Shown one piece after another: positions 17,022-24,754 of a DNA stretch of 32,519 bases. Under the pieces are notes generated by a model that had not been told where the DNA came from, did no database searches, and worked only from the letters and a program-made list of their open reading frames with translations. The DNA is from Bacteroidales bacterium. Lineage in GTDB: Bacteria; Bacteroidota; Bacteroidia; Bacteroidales; UBA12077. A program made the position numbers and the translations under genes. Where the stretch lies: assembly GCA_013138975.1 (NCBI GenBank), contig WTBR01000119.1, positions 1 through 32,519 of the forward strand, in the 5' to 3' direction. How positions within the stretch are numbered: the first letter of the stretch is position 1; every line of letters begins with the position of its first letter.

Positions 17022-17707
17022 TTATGGACAAACAATTATGGGTATATTCCGCTTAAATTCAACAAATATTACCACATCTATAATCGTGGTATTAATAGTT
17101 GTGAATTGTTTAGAGAGAAAGCAAATTATGAATATTTTCTTCGTTTGTACGAAAAATACATCCCATTAATTGCTGATACATACGCATGGTGTCTTATGGG
17201 AAATCATTTTCATTTACTAGTAAAAATTAAGGATGAAAAAGAAATTGATTACATTCAGTTAAAAAACAAATCGCTGTCAGGGCATAAAGCCACTGACAGG
17301 ATAGGCATAAAAGAAGCTGAAACCCTGTCAGTGGTTTTATGCAAAAAAAACACAAACCTTCCACTCAATTTTCTCATTTATTTAATTCATACTCACAAGC
17401 TTTTAATAAAAAACACAAGCGTACAGGAAGCTTATTCGAACGTCAGTTTCACCGTATAGAAATTACGAATGAGAGCTATTTGAAGTACTTGGTTTACTAT
17501 ATCCACCACAATCCTGTTCACCATGGTTTTGTGGAAAAAATGAATGAATATCCTTGGAGTAGCTATTTAACAGTTTTATCGTCAAATAAAACACAGTTAA
17601 AACGACAAGAAGTAATTGAATGGTTTGAAAATAGAGAAAATTTCAACTATTTTCACAAACAACAACATGAACTGGACAAAATAAATCAATTACTAATTGA
17701 TAATTAA
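17022..17707 (+). pseudogene. Frameshifted RAYT / IS200-like Y1 transposase
   Basis: Two overlapping frames give one RAYT. The first, readable from about 17022, has KYYHIYNRGINSCELF and the HUH-like motif GNHFHLLVK. The second carries SHLFNSYSQAFNKKHKR, GSLFERQF and YYIHHNPVHHGF, with the presumed catalytic Tyr and ending DN at 17707. The frames join around 17321-17351 by a -1 shift. No ATG is obvious for the first frame. A 60-base palindrome and an A8 run lie at the junction. It sits inside a segment bracketed by a 22-bp direct repeat. It is probably inactive, unless the A_AAA_AAC run allows programmed frameshifting. Confidence 0.8.
17282..17342. repeat. Inverted repeat inside the RAYT reading frame
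   Basis: GCATAAAGCCACTGACAGG (17282-17300) pairs with CCTGTCAGTGGTTTTATGC (17324-17342) with a single G-T pair, and a further CTGTCAGGG precedes it. The encoded residues (about SGHKATDRIGIKEAETLSVV) look unlike the family, so the palindrome may itself have inserted into the transposase gene. Confidence 0.65.
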
Positions 17708-17714
17708 AAAAAAA

Positions 17715-17736
17715 TTGTTCGTAAAATTTTAAGATA
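17715..17736 (+). repeat. 22-bp direct repeat, right copy
   Basis: Exact copy of 16824-16845, followed by ATAAATATGAG, which leads into the next gene. Removing 16846-17736 restores a channel stop codon TAA only a few bases before the ATG at 17743. Confidence 0.85.
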
Positions 17737-17742
17737 ATAAAT

Positions 17743-18051
17743 ATGAGTTTTGCCGGTACTACCATAGATGCAATAAAAAGAATTCAATACAACAGAGACA
17801 TAATGCAAATGCATCGTGCCAGATACAATGAATTAAAAACAATTGTATTTAATATAAAAGCAAAATATCCTCACAAATTTGTTGATCGAAGTCAGTTGTC
17901 CGAAAAAGAATTAAAAACACTTAAGAAAAAAATTAAGTTGGGAATTATAAAAGGACGTCGTAAATCCATTTTACTATCCTTGCTCGTTACTGCACTGGTC
18001 TGTACTGCAATTTATTTCATTGTTATATTTTTATACAATTACTTTTTTTAA
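17743..18051 (+). CDS. Small C-tail-anchored protein, former operon partner of the channel gene
   Basis: A 102-residue protein. Residues 1-75 are soluble, basic and helical (HRARYNELKTIVFNIKAKY, then KTLKKKIKLGIIKGRRK), and the last 25 residues are one membrane helix (LLSLLVTALVCTAIYFIVIF). I do not recognise a family. The sequence just upstream duplicates the end of the channel gene, so before the insertion the two genes were about 6 bases apart and presumably co-transcribed. A role as a channel accessory subunit is an inference from this position. After the insertion it may depend on read-through or a new promoter. Confidence 0.65.
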   Translation: MSFAGTTIDAIKRIQYNRDIMQMHRARYNELKTIVFNIKAKYPHKFVDRSQLSEKELKTLKKKIKLGIIKGRRKSILLSLLVTALVCTAIYFIVIFLYNYFF

Positions 18052-18081
18052 TAGTTCGTTGCATTTTTGTATTAGTTTGAA

Positions 18082-18179
18082 ATTAAGAACTTTGGCAAAG
18101 CTAGCTTAATTTAACCATACGATTAACTATCAGTAGTTTGACTATTTGTAAAATTCAACTTTGCCAAAGATTAACAAAG
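18082..18179. repeat. MITE-like 98-bp palindromic repeat, copy 1
   Basis: Begins ATTAAGAACTTTGGCAAAG and ends AACTTTGCCAAAGATTAAC, so the ends are inverted repeats (CTTTGGCAAAG/CTTTGCCAAAG). It is nearly identical in sequence and the same length as 20846-20943. There is no coding capacity. Confidence 0.8.
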
Positions 18180-18272
18180 GATTGTATTTACGAGCTAAGT
18201 TTAACTAAAAATGATTTTAGTAAAATGAAATACCCCGCTGCCTTTAGATTTACAAAGGAATGTAACCCAAGA

Positions 18273-18344
18273 GATCCCTCGACTTCACTTCGACAGGCTC
18301 AGTAGAGTCCACTTCGATAAACTCAGTGGAGTCCGCTCGGGATC
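18273..18344. repeat. CTTCGAC..CTCAG element with tandem 24-bp units
   Basis: Two tandem 24-base units start CACTTCGACAGGCTCAG (18286-18309) and CACTTCGATAAACTCAG (18310-18333). They are enclosed by GATCCC (18273-18278) and GGGATC (18339-18344). The whole could fold as one hairpin between the convergent genes. Confidence 0.6.
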
Positions 18345-18400
18345 AGTTCAACTAGATATTTTCAGTTCACTACCGTTCCTGAAATTATAGTTTCACTGAC

Positions 18401-20410
18401 TTAAAATTTCTCTTTCTCAATTAAATCCCCTTCTTCGTTATAAAACTTCCATGTACCATCTTTTAAATCATTTTCGAATTTACCTTTAAGCTTAACTTCC
18501 CCATTCTGATAATACTCAATAAACTTACCTACTTTAATACCATTATTGACCTCTACTTCAATTCTTATGGTACTATCGCTAAAATACTCAAAATGCTTTT
18601 TTGTTGTTAAATCGATAATTGCAATATCTTCAATCTCAAAAGGATTCTCATTTTCAGTAGTATCTGCACTTTGAATTAAAGAATCAGCTTCACCATTATC
18701 ATCAACTTGAGTAAGTTCTTCTTTAGTATATTTTCGTTCTTTAATATCTACCAATTCATTCAGGTATAAACTATCATTAGAAAACAATACAAGTTTAGTT
18801 TGAAACAAGTTATCTCTTGATGTCATATCCAAAGCAACAAAAGGAAACTTTTGAAATAAATTTGTATTTCTTTTTAAATCATCTTTAAGTTCTCCACTTG
18901 CTTTATTTGTATATGCACTCAGAGAAAAAGGCACATTGGCAAAAGCAAAAATATTCGATTTCAAATCACAATTTTTCTTATAAAAATTCTGAAATGTATT
19001 CCACTGTTTTAAAGTTTCATTTTCTTTATAATCAGATATTAAATCTTTTAAAGATTGTGGATGATTACTAAATACAACAAAATCTTCAATTACAGTATAG
19101 TAGGGTTTATCCATTTTCAGAAAAGCCTTTCCAAATAGCAGTTTAATAAGTCCTTCAATTTGCAAATAGTTAATCTCATTACCTTTATATTCAATTGTAG
19201 TAAATTTTGCTGGTGTTTTCTTTTCTATTTGAAGCTTTATAAAATCTAAATTCTTAATCGCCGATCTTCTATTTTTTGCTTTAATTGCTAAAAAGAACTC
19301 TTCTTGCAAATTTTCATGTCGTGGTTCAATTGAGAATACGGTAATTTCATCATCAATCCAATCAATAAAATTCTCCTGAATATCAATATTCAATTTTCTT
19401 TCCAGCTTATTATAATTATTAAGATAATCTTCATAAAGCTCTTCTTTTTTCAAAAGTTCTTCAAATTGAATCATAAATTTATCAAAACTGTCAAAACCTA
19501 ATCTAACTAAAATTCTTGTTGATTTTGGAATTATTTTTTGTGCTTCAAAACCACCGTTCCCTGCCTTTGACAAAGCATTTAAATATGAAACCTGATCTAA
19601 TTTAATATTTGTAAAACCATCAATATTTAATTGATCATCAAAAGCTTCCATACTGAAGCCCGAAAAATATAAGGAAGCAATAAAATCTTTTACCTCATCA
19701 GAAATCGTTGTTTCCTGAGTATTCAAAATCTTTAAAACCTGAGCGTAATTAAAATATAATCTCATTAATCCTTCACCAAAAATCTGATTGTGGATTTGAA
19801 CGAAATGATCGTTTCGCCCAAGAACCGGATCCAATATACAATTCAACGATTCTTCCAATAAAAGTTGGTCATAACTTATAATTGCCAGATTTTTATGAAA
19901 CGATAAATATAATGTTGAATGATTTTTTTTATAAAAGATTTCATAAATATCAAAATCTTTAAATTTCCGTTTTGTAATATTTAAATTATCATTATCTAAA
20001 CTCAAAATATACTTTTTAACAGAAGCAAGTTTTGAATAGCGCTCTAAATCAGCAACAATTATAGGTTCAAAACCTTTATTGGGTCTTTCGTGGAGTGACA
20101 GTAAGATATAACGAGAACCAAAAACCTTGAATAACATGTTGTTATTTGATATTAAAGAATCTGCCGATACAATAATTTCATTTACATCACTAAATAGTTT
20201 ATTGGTGGTAAAATTCTTCCAAACCGATGAATTATTAATCTTTTTCCATGTATTTAAAGGATCATCAACTTCGATTATAAGAGCTGAATTGTCAGGAATT
20301 ATATTAATTGCTTTAAATCGCTCATTTGGAGTTAAATAAATTTTAAAAACAAAATAAGCTATTGCACTTATTACTAAGAGTAAAACTAAGGGTTTCAGAA
20401 CTTTTTTCAT
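18401..20410 (-). CDS. Membrane-anchored DUF3352-like protein with C-terminal YwqK/MORN-like repeats
   Basis: A 669-residue protein. One membrane helix (about 5-25) is followed by a large extracytoplasmic domain with segments such as IPDNSALIIEVDDP and LSKAGNGGFEAQKIIPKSTRILVRLGFDSF, as in DUF3352-type proteins. The last 60 residues contain YwqK/MORN-like units (KVGKFIEYYQNGEVKLKGKF, then DGTWKFYNEEGDLIEKEKF). Between them is an acidic, disordered stretch (about 590-605). No enzymatic motif is visible. It is probably an envelope protein of unknown role. The gene is flanked on both sides by members of the same 98-bp repeat family. Confidence 0.7.
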   Translation of the reverse strand: MKKVLKPLVLLLVISAIAYFVFKIYLTPNERFKAINIIPDNSALIIEVDDPLNTWKKINNSSVWKNFTTNKLFSDVNEIIVSADSLISNNNMLFKVFGSRYILLSLHERPNKGFEPIIVADLERYSKLASVKKYILSLDNDNLNITKRKFKDFDIYEIFYKKNHSTLYLSFHKNLAIISYDQLLLEESLNCILDPVLGRNDHFVQIHNQIFGEGLMRLYFNYAQVLKILNTQETTISDEVKDFIASLYFSGFSMEAFDDQLNIDGFTNIKLDQVSYLNALSKAGNGGFEAQKIIPKSTRILVRLGFDSFDKFMIQFEELLKKEELYEDYLNNYNKLERKLNIDIQENFIDWIDDEITVFSIEPRHENLQEEFFLAIKAKNRRSAIKNLDFIKLQIEKKTPAKFTTIEYKGNEINYLQIEGLIKLLFGKAFLKMDKPYYTVIEDFVVFSNHPQSLKDLISDYKENETLKQWNTFQNFYKKNCDLKSNIFAFANVPFSLSAYTNKASGELKDDLKRNTNLFQKFPFVALDMTSRDNLFQTKLVLFSNDSLYLNELVDIKERKYTKEELTQVDDNGEADSLIQSADTTENENPFEIEDIAIIDLTTKKHFEYFSDSTIRIEVEVNNGIKVGKFIEYYQNGEVKLKGKFENDLKDGTWKFYNEEGDLIEKEKF

Positions 20411-20439
20411 AACACTACATATTTTTCAATTGATTACAT

Positions 20440-20447
20440 CAAATTTA
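20440..20447 (-). promoter_or_regulatory. Candidate -7 box for the DUF3352-like gene
   Basis: On the minus strand this reads TAAATTTG, matching TAnnTTTG, 30 bases before the start at 20410. No -33 element was recognised. Confidence 0.35.
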
Positions 20448-20584
20448 ATTTTTTTGAATTTTAATCATAGGTATTTATCGTTTTTTTAAATAAACTTAAA
20501 AACGATCTAAATGGGCAAAACGTTAAAGTTTCAGAAAAGAATGAGTCACTAATCCATTTTCTTTTATTTCTTGTAATCATCAAA

Positions 20585-20684
20585 TCCGTAACACAGCTTG
20601 CAGATTTTAAAGTTTATTTAAAATAGTTAGCAATTTACTTTTATTATTTCGTTTGCAGACTAATTAATCAGCTGTGGTACGGCT
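20585..20684. repeat. ~100-bp palindromic repeat (CCGT..ACAGCTTGCAG family), copy a
   Basis: Begins CCGTAACACAGCTTGCAG and ends CAGCTGTGGTACGGCT, so the ends are imperfect inverted repeats. The interior TAGTTAGCAATTTACTTTTA is shared with copies b and c. Confidence 0.7.
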
Positions 20685-20845
20685 CAGCTAATCAGATGAA
20701 AGCAACATCACAGATCTTTTTGGAATCCTTCTCCCTTCCTTAATTTTCAATATTTTTCAATTTCACCTCTCAATTTACATATTGCTTAATTTCTATTATT
20801 TACTAGTTATCATTAAAGCCGTGTCACAACTATTTGCATATTCTA

Positions 20846-20943
20846 ATTAAGAACTTTGGCAAAGTTAGCTTAATTTAATCATACGACTAATTATCAGTAG
20901 CTTGACAGTTTGTAAAATTCAACTTTGCCAAAGCTTAACAAAG
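20846..20943. repeat. MITE-like 98-bp palindromic repeat, copy 2
   Basis: Same length and ends as copy 1 at 18082 (ATTAAGAACTTTGGCAAAG .. AACTTTGCCAAAGCTTAAC). It follows directly on AAAGCCGTGTCACAACT.., a truncated member of the neighbouring repeat family, which suggests one element inserted into another. Confidence 0.8.
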
Positions 20944-21041
20944 TAGTGTCACAGCTTGCAGATTTAAAGTGTTTTTCTAATAGTTAACCATTTACTTTTA
21001 TTTTTGCACTTACATATTGAGTAAACAGCTGTGGTACGGCT
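20944..21041. repeat. ~100-bp palindromic repeat, copy b
   Basis: Begins TAGTGTCACAGCTTGCAG and ends CAGCTGTGGTACGGCTC. The interior has TAGTTAACCATTTACTTTTA. It is abutted on the left by the 98-bp MITE-like element. Confidence 0.7.
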
Positions 21042-21089
21042 CTTTACCAGACGACAGCAAATCGTTATTTATAAATGATTATCATAAAA

Positions 21090-21165
21090 GTCGTGGCACA
21101 GCTTGCGGATTTAAAGTATTGCCTAATTTCTTTTATTTATATAATAATTAGCCATTTACTTTACT
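21090..21165. repeat. ~100-bp palindromic repeat, partial copy c
   Basis: Has the left end TCGTGGCACAGCTTGCGG and the interior ATTAGCCATTTACTTTACTT but lacks the CAGCTGTGGTACGGC right end. It stops about 60 bases before the phosphofructokinase gene and may therefore lie in that gene's leader. Confidence 0.6.
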
Positions 21166-21223
21166 TAGCTTTCATTTTTTTGTAATTTTCATAAACTTTC
21201 CCAATACTCAAAATTCTTGTGTT

Positions 21224-22426
21224 ATGGCAAAAAAAGAAAAAAGCAAAGGAAAAATAGCTATCCTAACTGGTGGTGGAGATGTTCCGGGATTAAATCCTGC
21301 AATTAGAGCAGTAACGATAAGAGCGCTTCGCGAAGGTTTCGAAGTAATTGGAATTCGTCGTGGCTGGATGGGACTTGTTGATATGATAAGAGATAAGAAT
21401 GCTGATAATTCTGATTGTTATGAAGTTCTGACAGAAAACAGGGTAAATAAGGCAGGACGATCTGGAGGAACTTTCTTACACACATCACGAACCAATCCAA
21501 GCCGTATAGCTAACTGGAATGTCCCGGAACATTTAAAGGAAAAATATGATAAATCCAGAAACGATATTACTCCCGAAGTTCTGAAAAATCTTGAATTTTT
21601 AGGAATAGAATATCTTATTCCTATTGGTGGCGACGACACCTTAAGTTATGCAGTTAGACTTTACAGGGAAGGTATTAAAATAGTAGCCATACCAAAAACA
21701 ATGGACAACGATGTTCCCGGCACTGATTATTGTATTGGATTTAGCACTTGTGTTACCCGAACCATACAAATTACAGACAATTTGCGCACTAGTGCAGGAT
21801 CGCATGAGCGTTTTATGGTTTTAGAGGTATTTGGCAGATATGCAGGATTTACGGCAATGCTGCCCACAATGGCGGGATCAGCTAATCGCTGCGTAATTCC
21901 TGAGCACAAATTTAAAATTGAAACACTTACTGAACTGCTTATCGAAGATCGCATGAATAATCCCAGTAATTATTCAGTTGTATTAGTTTCGGAAGGTGCA
22001 ATGTTCGAAGGAGGAGAAATGATTTTTGAAAATGCTGCTAAAGATGCCTATGGTCATGCAAAACTCGGTGGAATTGGAGATTTGGTTTCGGCCAAACTTG
22101 TAGAGCATTCTGCAAATTGCTGCAAAGGTCGACCTATTGGGGTTATTAACCAAAAACTTGGTTATTTAGTACGTGGTGGTGATCCCGATGCAGTGGATTC
22201 AATTGTTCCTATGGCTTATGGAAATTTAGCTTTAGATTTAATATTAAAAGGAATTTATGGCAGACTGGTTGCTTTAAAAAATGGCAGGTATGATAATCTA
22301 CCCATTGAGGTTATTGAAGGCTCTAAAAAAACAGTAAATATTCAAAAACACTATAATACAGAAAGATTAAGACCATTCTATAAAAGTTTCGAGTTACAAC
22401 CATTATTTATAATGACCAGTGATTGA
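21224..22426 (+). CDS. 6-phosphofructokinase, PPi-type active site
   Basis: A 400-residue cytosolic glycolytic enzyme that phosphorylates fructose 6-phosphate. It has the N-terminal ILTGGGDVPGLNPAIR, GGDDT (135-139), PKTMDND (157-163, catalytic Asp in DND) and EVFGRYAG (201-208). The second Asp of GGDD and the Lys of PKT are the two residues that, in known family members, replace Gly in ATP enzymes and go with pyrophosphate as donor, so a reversible PPi-dependent enzyme is likely. The ATG is followed by a Lys-rich start (MAKKEKSKGK). The gene stands alone downstream of a repeat cluster. Confidence 0.93.
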   Translation: MAKKEKSKGKIAILTGGGDVPGLNPAIRAVTIRALREGFEVIGIRRGWMGLVDMIRDKNADNSDCYEVLTENRVNKAGRSGGTFLHTSRTNPSRIANWNVPEHLKEKYDKSRNDITPEVLKNLEFLGIEYLIPIGGDDTLSYAVRLYREGIKIVAIPKTMDNDVPGTDYCIGFSTCVTRTIQITDNLRTSAGSHERFMVLEVFGRYAGFTAMLPTMAGSANRCVIPEHKFKIETLTELLIEDRMNNPSNYSVVLVSEGAMFEGGEMIFENAAKDAYGHAKLGGIGDLVSAKLVEHSANCCKGRPIGVINQKLGYLVRGGDPDAVDSIVPMAYGNLALDLILKGIYGRLVALKNGRYDNLPIEVIEGSKKTVNIQKHYNTERLRPFYKSFELQPLFIMTSD

Positions 22427-22593
22427 TAAGAATCTATTATTTATTTAAGGGTATCAAATAAAAGCACTTATTAAAGTTTAATAATATATTAATATTCAGA
22501 CTAATTGAACAGAATTTCGTAAAGTTTTGTTTACTGTTAATATCAAATTATAGTTAACATAAAAATAGCAAAATCACCAAACATTTAATTATT

Positions 22594-24546
22594 ATGACAA
22601 AAAAAATAACTAAAAGCTTTAGCGTAATTTTAATACTTACAATTGCTTGGTTTGCAAGCCATGCACAAGTAAACGAACAATGGAAAAAGGATCTCTCAGG
22701 AAATCTTTTATGGCAACAAGTAACTTCTACAGGTAATTACTTTGTCTGTACTAATTCTGAATTTGCTGCCTATAATCCTGAAACAGGAGAACAATTATGG
22801 GCCAATCAGATGTTTGCAAACATTTCAAATAACCAGATTGAAGAAATGAGTGGTTCTCCTCTGATTTCAATCAATCAAGGAGAAGATATTTCTATTCTCG
22901 ATCCATTTAATGGCGAAGTAAAATTTAATTCGATGCAAGCCGGAATAGCTGAGTTAAAAACAAAACAAGTTTTGTATAAAGCTAATGGCATTCTAATAGC
23001 AGGAAAAGCAACCGGAGGCGAGCCTATTATGCTTATGGTTGATATGACAACAGGCAAAACAGTTTGGCAAATTGAAGAGAAGTTTGGGAGAATTGTAACA
23101 TTAAGTGAAATTTCAGATCAGGAATTGCTTATTGTAACTTTATTTAAAAACTATAAATTAAATAGTAAAACAGGCGCTGTAATATGGAAAAATTCAACAT
23201 CTAAAGAAGCTGAACAGCTTGAAGGAATGGGTGCGTTTGGAAGTTTATTACAAGGTGTAGCTGAACAAGCTGTTGCGAATGAAGATTTTGTAATTAGTTT
23301 TTATCAACATCCATCAAAAGATATTTTTATTATAGCTGCTGAAAACAAAAATGAAACACAATCCAGTAGCGGGCAAGTTTCAATTAGTTATACAAATAAT
23401 TATATCGCCTTTAATATATCTGACGGCTCAAGACTTTGGAATGCACCTATAGAAATGAAAGGTCAATTGGGTGATTTGGTATTTTATAAAGAAGGTGTAA
23501 TTATATTGCCAAACAATGGAGGCCGAACTAAAATTAACTTTTTTGATTTAAATACAGCAACGAGTAAATGGGGTAAAAAAGGTAGAGGTATTGCCATAAA
23601 AGGTGGAATTTACAATCATTTAAAAACGGAAAAAGGAATTTTACTTATTTCTCAAAACGGAGAAAAAAATTATTTAAACTTTCTTGATCCTGCACTAGGT
23701 TTAATTACTTTCGAAAAACCAGTTAAAATTAATGGTGAAGTTGTAAGAACTATTGAGACTGAAAAGGGAATTTTATTTATCACAACAAAAGAAATCAATA
23801 TATTAAATCCGGCAACAGGGGAATTAGTATTTGATAAATCGATTCCTACCAACCCGGGTTTATTGGAACAAAAAGAAAATACAATTTATGCATTTGATAC
23901 AAAGGCTGATATTGTAAAAATGATTGATTTCAATACTGCAACAATTAAAAACATCACAACAACAGAATTAAAGTTTGAAGGAAAAGAAATCCCAGGCAAA
24001 CTTGAACTTCGTGAAAAAGGAATATTTATTTCTTCGGATCAAAACGTTAGCTTATATGATTACTCAGGATCACAATTGTTTCAAAAATATTATGAAGCAC
24101 CTCGCGAACCCGGATTAAAAAGAGCTCTATTATATGCTCAAGCTGCCAGAGCCGCTTATATTGGTGCAAGTTCGTATTATGCCGCAGGTGTTTTACAATC
24201 AGCAGCACCCGAAGTACAACAGGAAGATGCAGTTAGTGGTGCAATAGTTGAAGGATTCGGAATGGTATATGAAGAGTTGGGTGATGCAGCTTCTGATTTT
24301 GCAAAACAGTCGTTCCAACAAGCTAATGCCAGGTTTAAAGCAACAGCAGAAGGTCGTGACTTTATCATTATTTTTGGTAAAATTGAAAAAGATAATGCAC
24401 TACTTAAAGTTAATAAGGATACAGGTGAAGTTGATGGAAGCATTAATTTGGGAAATGAAAAAGATCCTAAATATGCTGTTGATGATGTTACAGGTCAGGT
24501 TTTCAAGAAAACCGCTGAAACACAAATAACATCTTATAAATTGTAG
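22594..24546 (+). CDS. Exported PQQ-like beta-propeller protein
   Basis: A 650-residue protein with a signal peptide (about 1-25, ending ASHAQ). Propeller-blade motifs recur: GEQLWANQ, GKTVWQIEE, GAVIWKNS, GSRLWNAP and similar Gly..Trp repeats through residue about 430, as in PQQ-enzyme-like repeat domains. The C-terminal 150 residues have an alanine-rich helical stretch (YAQAARAAYIGASSYYAAG) and then a final strand-rich part (LLKVNKDTGEVDGSINLG). Cofactor-binding residues for PQQ are not evident, so a structural or binding role in the periplasm or outer membrane is more likely than enzymatic activity. Confidence 0.8.
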   Translation: MTKKITKSFSVILILTIAWFASHAQVNEQWKKDLSGNLLWQQVTSTGNYFVCTNSEFAAYNPETGEQLWANQMFANISNNQIEEMSGSPLISINQGEDISILDPFNGEVKFNSMQAGIAELKTKQVLYKANGILIAGKATGGEPIMLMVDMTTGKTVWQIEEKFGRIVTLSEISDQELLIVTLFKNYKLNSKTGAVIWKNSTSKEAEQLEGMGAFGSLLQGVAEQAVANEDFVISFYQHPSKDIFIIAAENKNETQSSSGQVSISYTNNYIAFNISDGSRLWNAPIEMKGQLGDLVFYKEGVIILPNNGGRTKINFFDLNTATSKWGKKGRGIAIKGGIYNHLKTEKGILLISQNGEKNYLNFLDPALGLITFEKPVKINGEVVRTIETEKGILFITTKEINILNPATGELVFDKSIPTNPGLLEQKENTIYAFDTKADIVKMIDFNTATIKNITTTELKFEGKEIPGKLELREKGIFISSDQNVSLYDYSGSQLFQKYYEAPREPGLKRALLYAQAARAAYIGASSYYAAGVLQSAAPEVQQEDAVSGAIVEGFGMVYEELGDAASDFAKQSFQQANARFKATAEGRDFIIIFGKIEKDNALLKVNKDTGEVDGSINLGNEKDPKYAVDDVTGQVFKKTAETQITSYKL

Positions 24547-24587
24547 TGTTTCTTAAATTTATTAAAAGGGAGTTTAAATTATAAACA

Positions 24588-24653
24588 CTTCGACGAGCTC
24601 AGTGTGACAAACAGTTATAAATCTAGTTGCCATATTGAGCTAGTCGAAATATG
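24588..24653. repeat. CTTCGAC..GCTCAG hairpin after the beta-propeller gene
   Basis: TTCGACGAGCTCA (about 24590-24602) pairs with TGAGCTAGTCGAA (about 24636-24648) with one mismatch. It belongs to the same dispersed family seen at 189-206 and 18286-18333. It may terminate the beta-propeller transcript. Confidence 0.6.
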
Positions 24654-24657
24654 TTTG
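24627..24657 (+). promoter_or_regulatory. Candidate promoter for the nickel superoxide dismutase gene
   Basis: TTG (24627-24629), 20 bases, then TATGTTTG (24650-24657) fits the Bacteroidota -33/-7 arrangement, about 100 bases before the ATG. It overlaps the right arm of a palindromic repeat, so the repeat may have supplied it. Confidence 0.4.
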
Positions 24658-24754
24658 ATTCTAGTACTTTTTTGACAATCTTTTTTTTTAAAAAATTGAA
24701 CATATCTCATTTAAAATTGCTTATACATTGATTATTAACTAAAATATCAATACA

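Larger units (their letters stand above)
18052..18400. other. Convergent intergenic region filled with repeats
   Basis: No gene. It holds the 98-base MITE-like repeat (18082-18179) and a CTTCGAC-type palindromic element (18273-18344), and little else. Confidence 0.55.
20411..21223. other. 813-bp gene-less nest of palindromic repeats
   Basis: No reading frame of note. The region is largely built from repeats: two complete copies and one partial copy of a ~100-base element (20585-20684, 20944-21041, 21090-21165), a further fragment near 20815-20845, and one 98-base MITE-like copy (20846-20943) that appears to have landed inside that fragment. TAAATTTG on the minus strand (20440-20447), 30 bases before the large DUF3352-like gene, is a possible -7 box. 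No clear promoter for the phosphofructokinase gene was found. Confidence 0.6.

Noticed and set aside
17282..17350. Intrinsic terminator inside the RAYT
   Set aside because: The hairpin is followed by As on the plus strand and preceded by Ts on the minus strand, which is the wrong order for a terminator in either direction.
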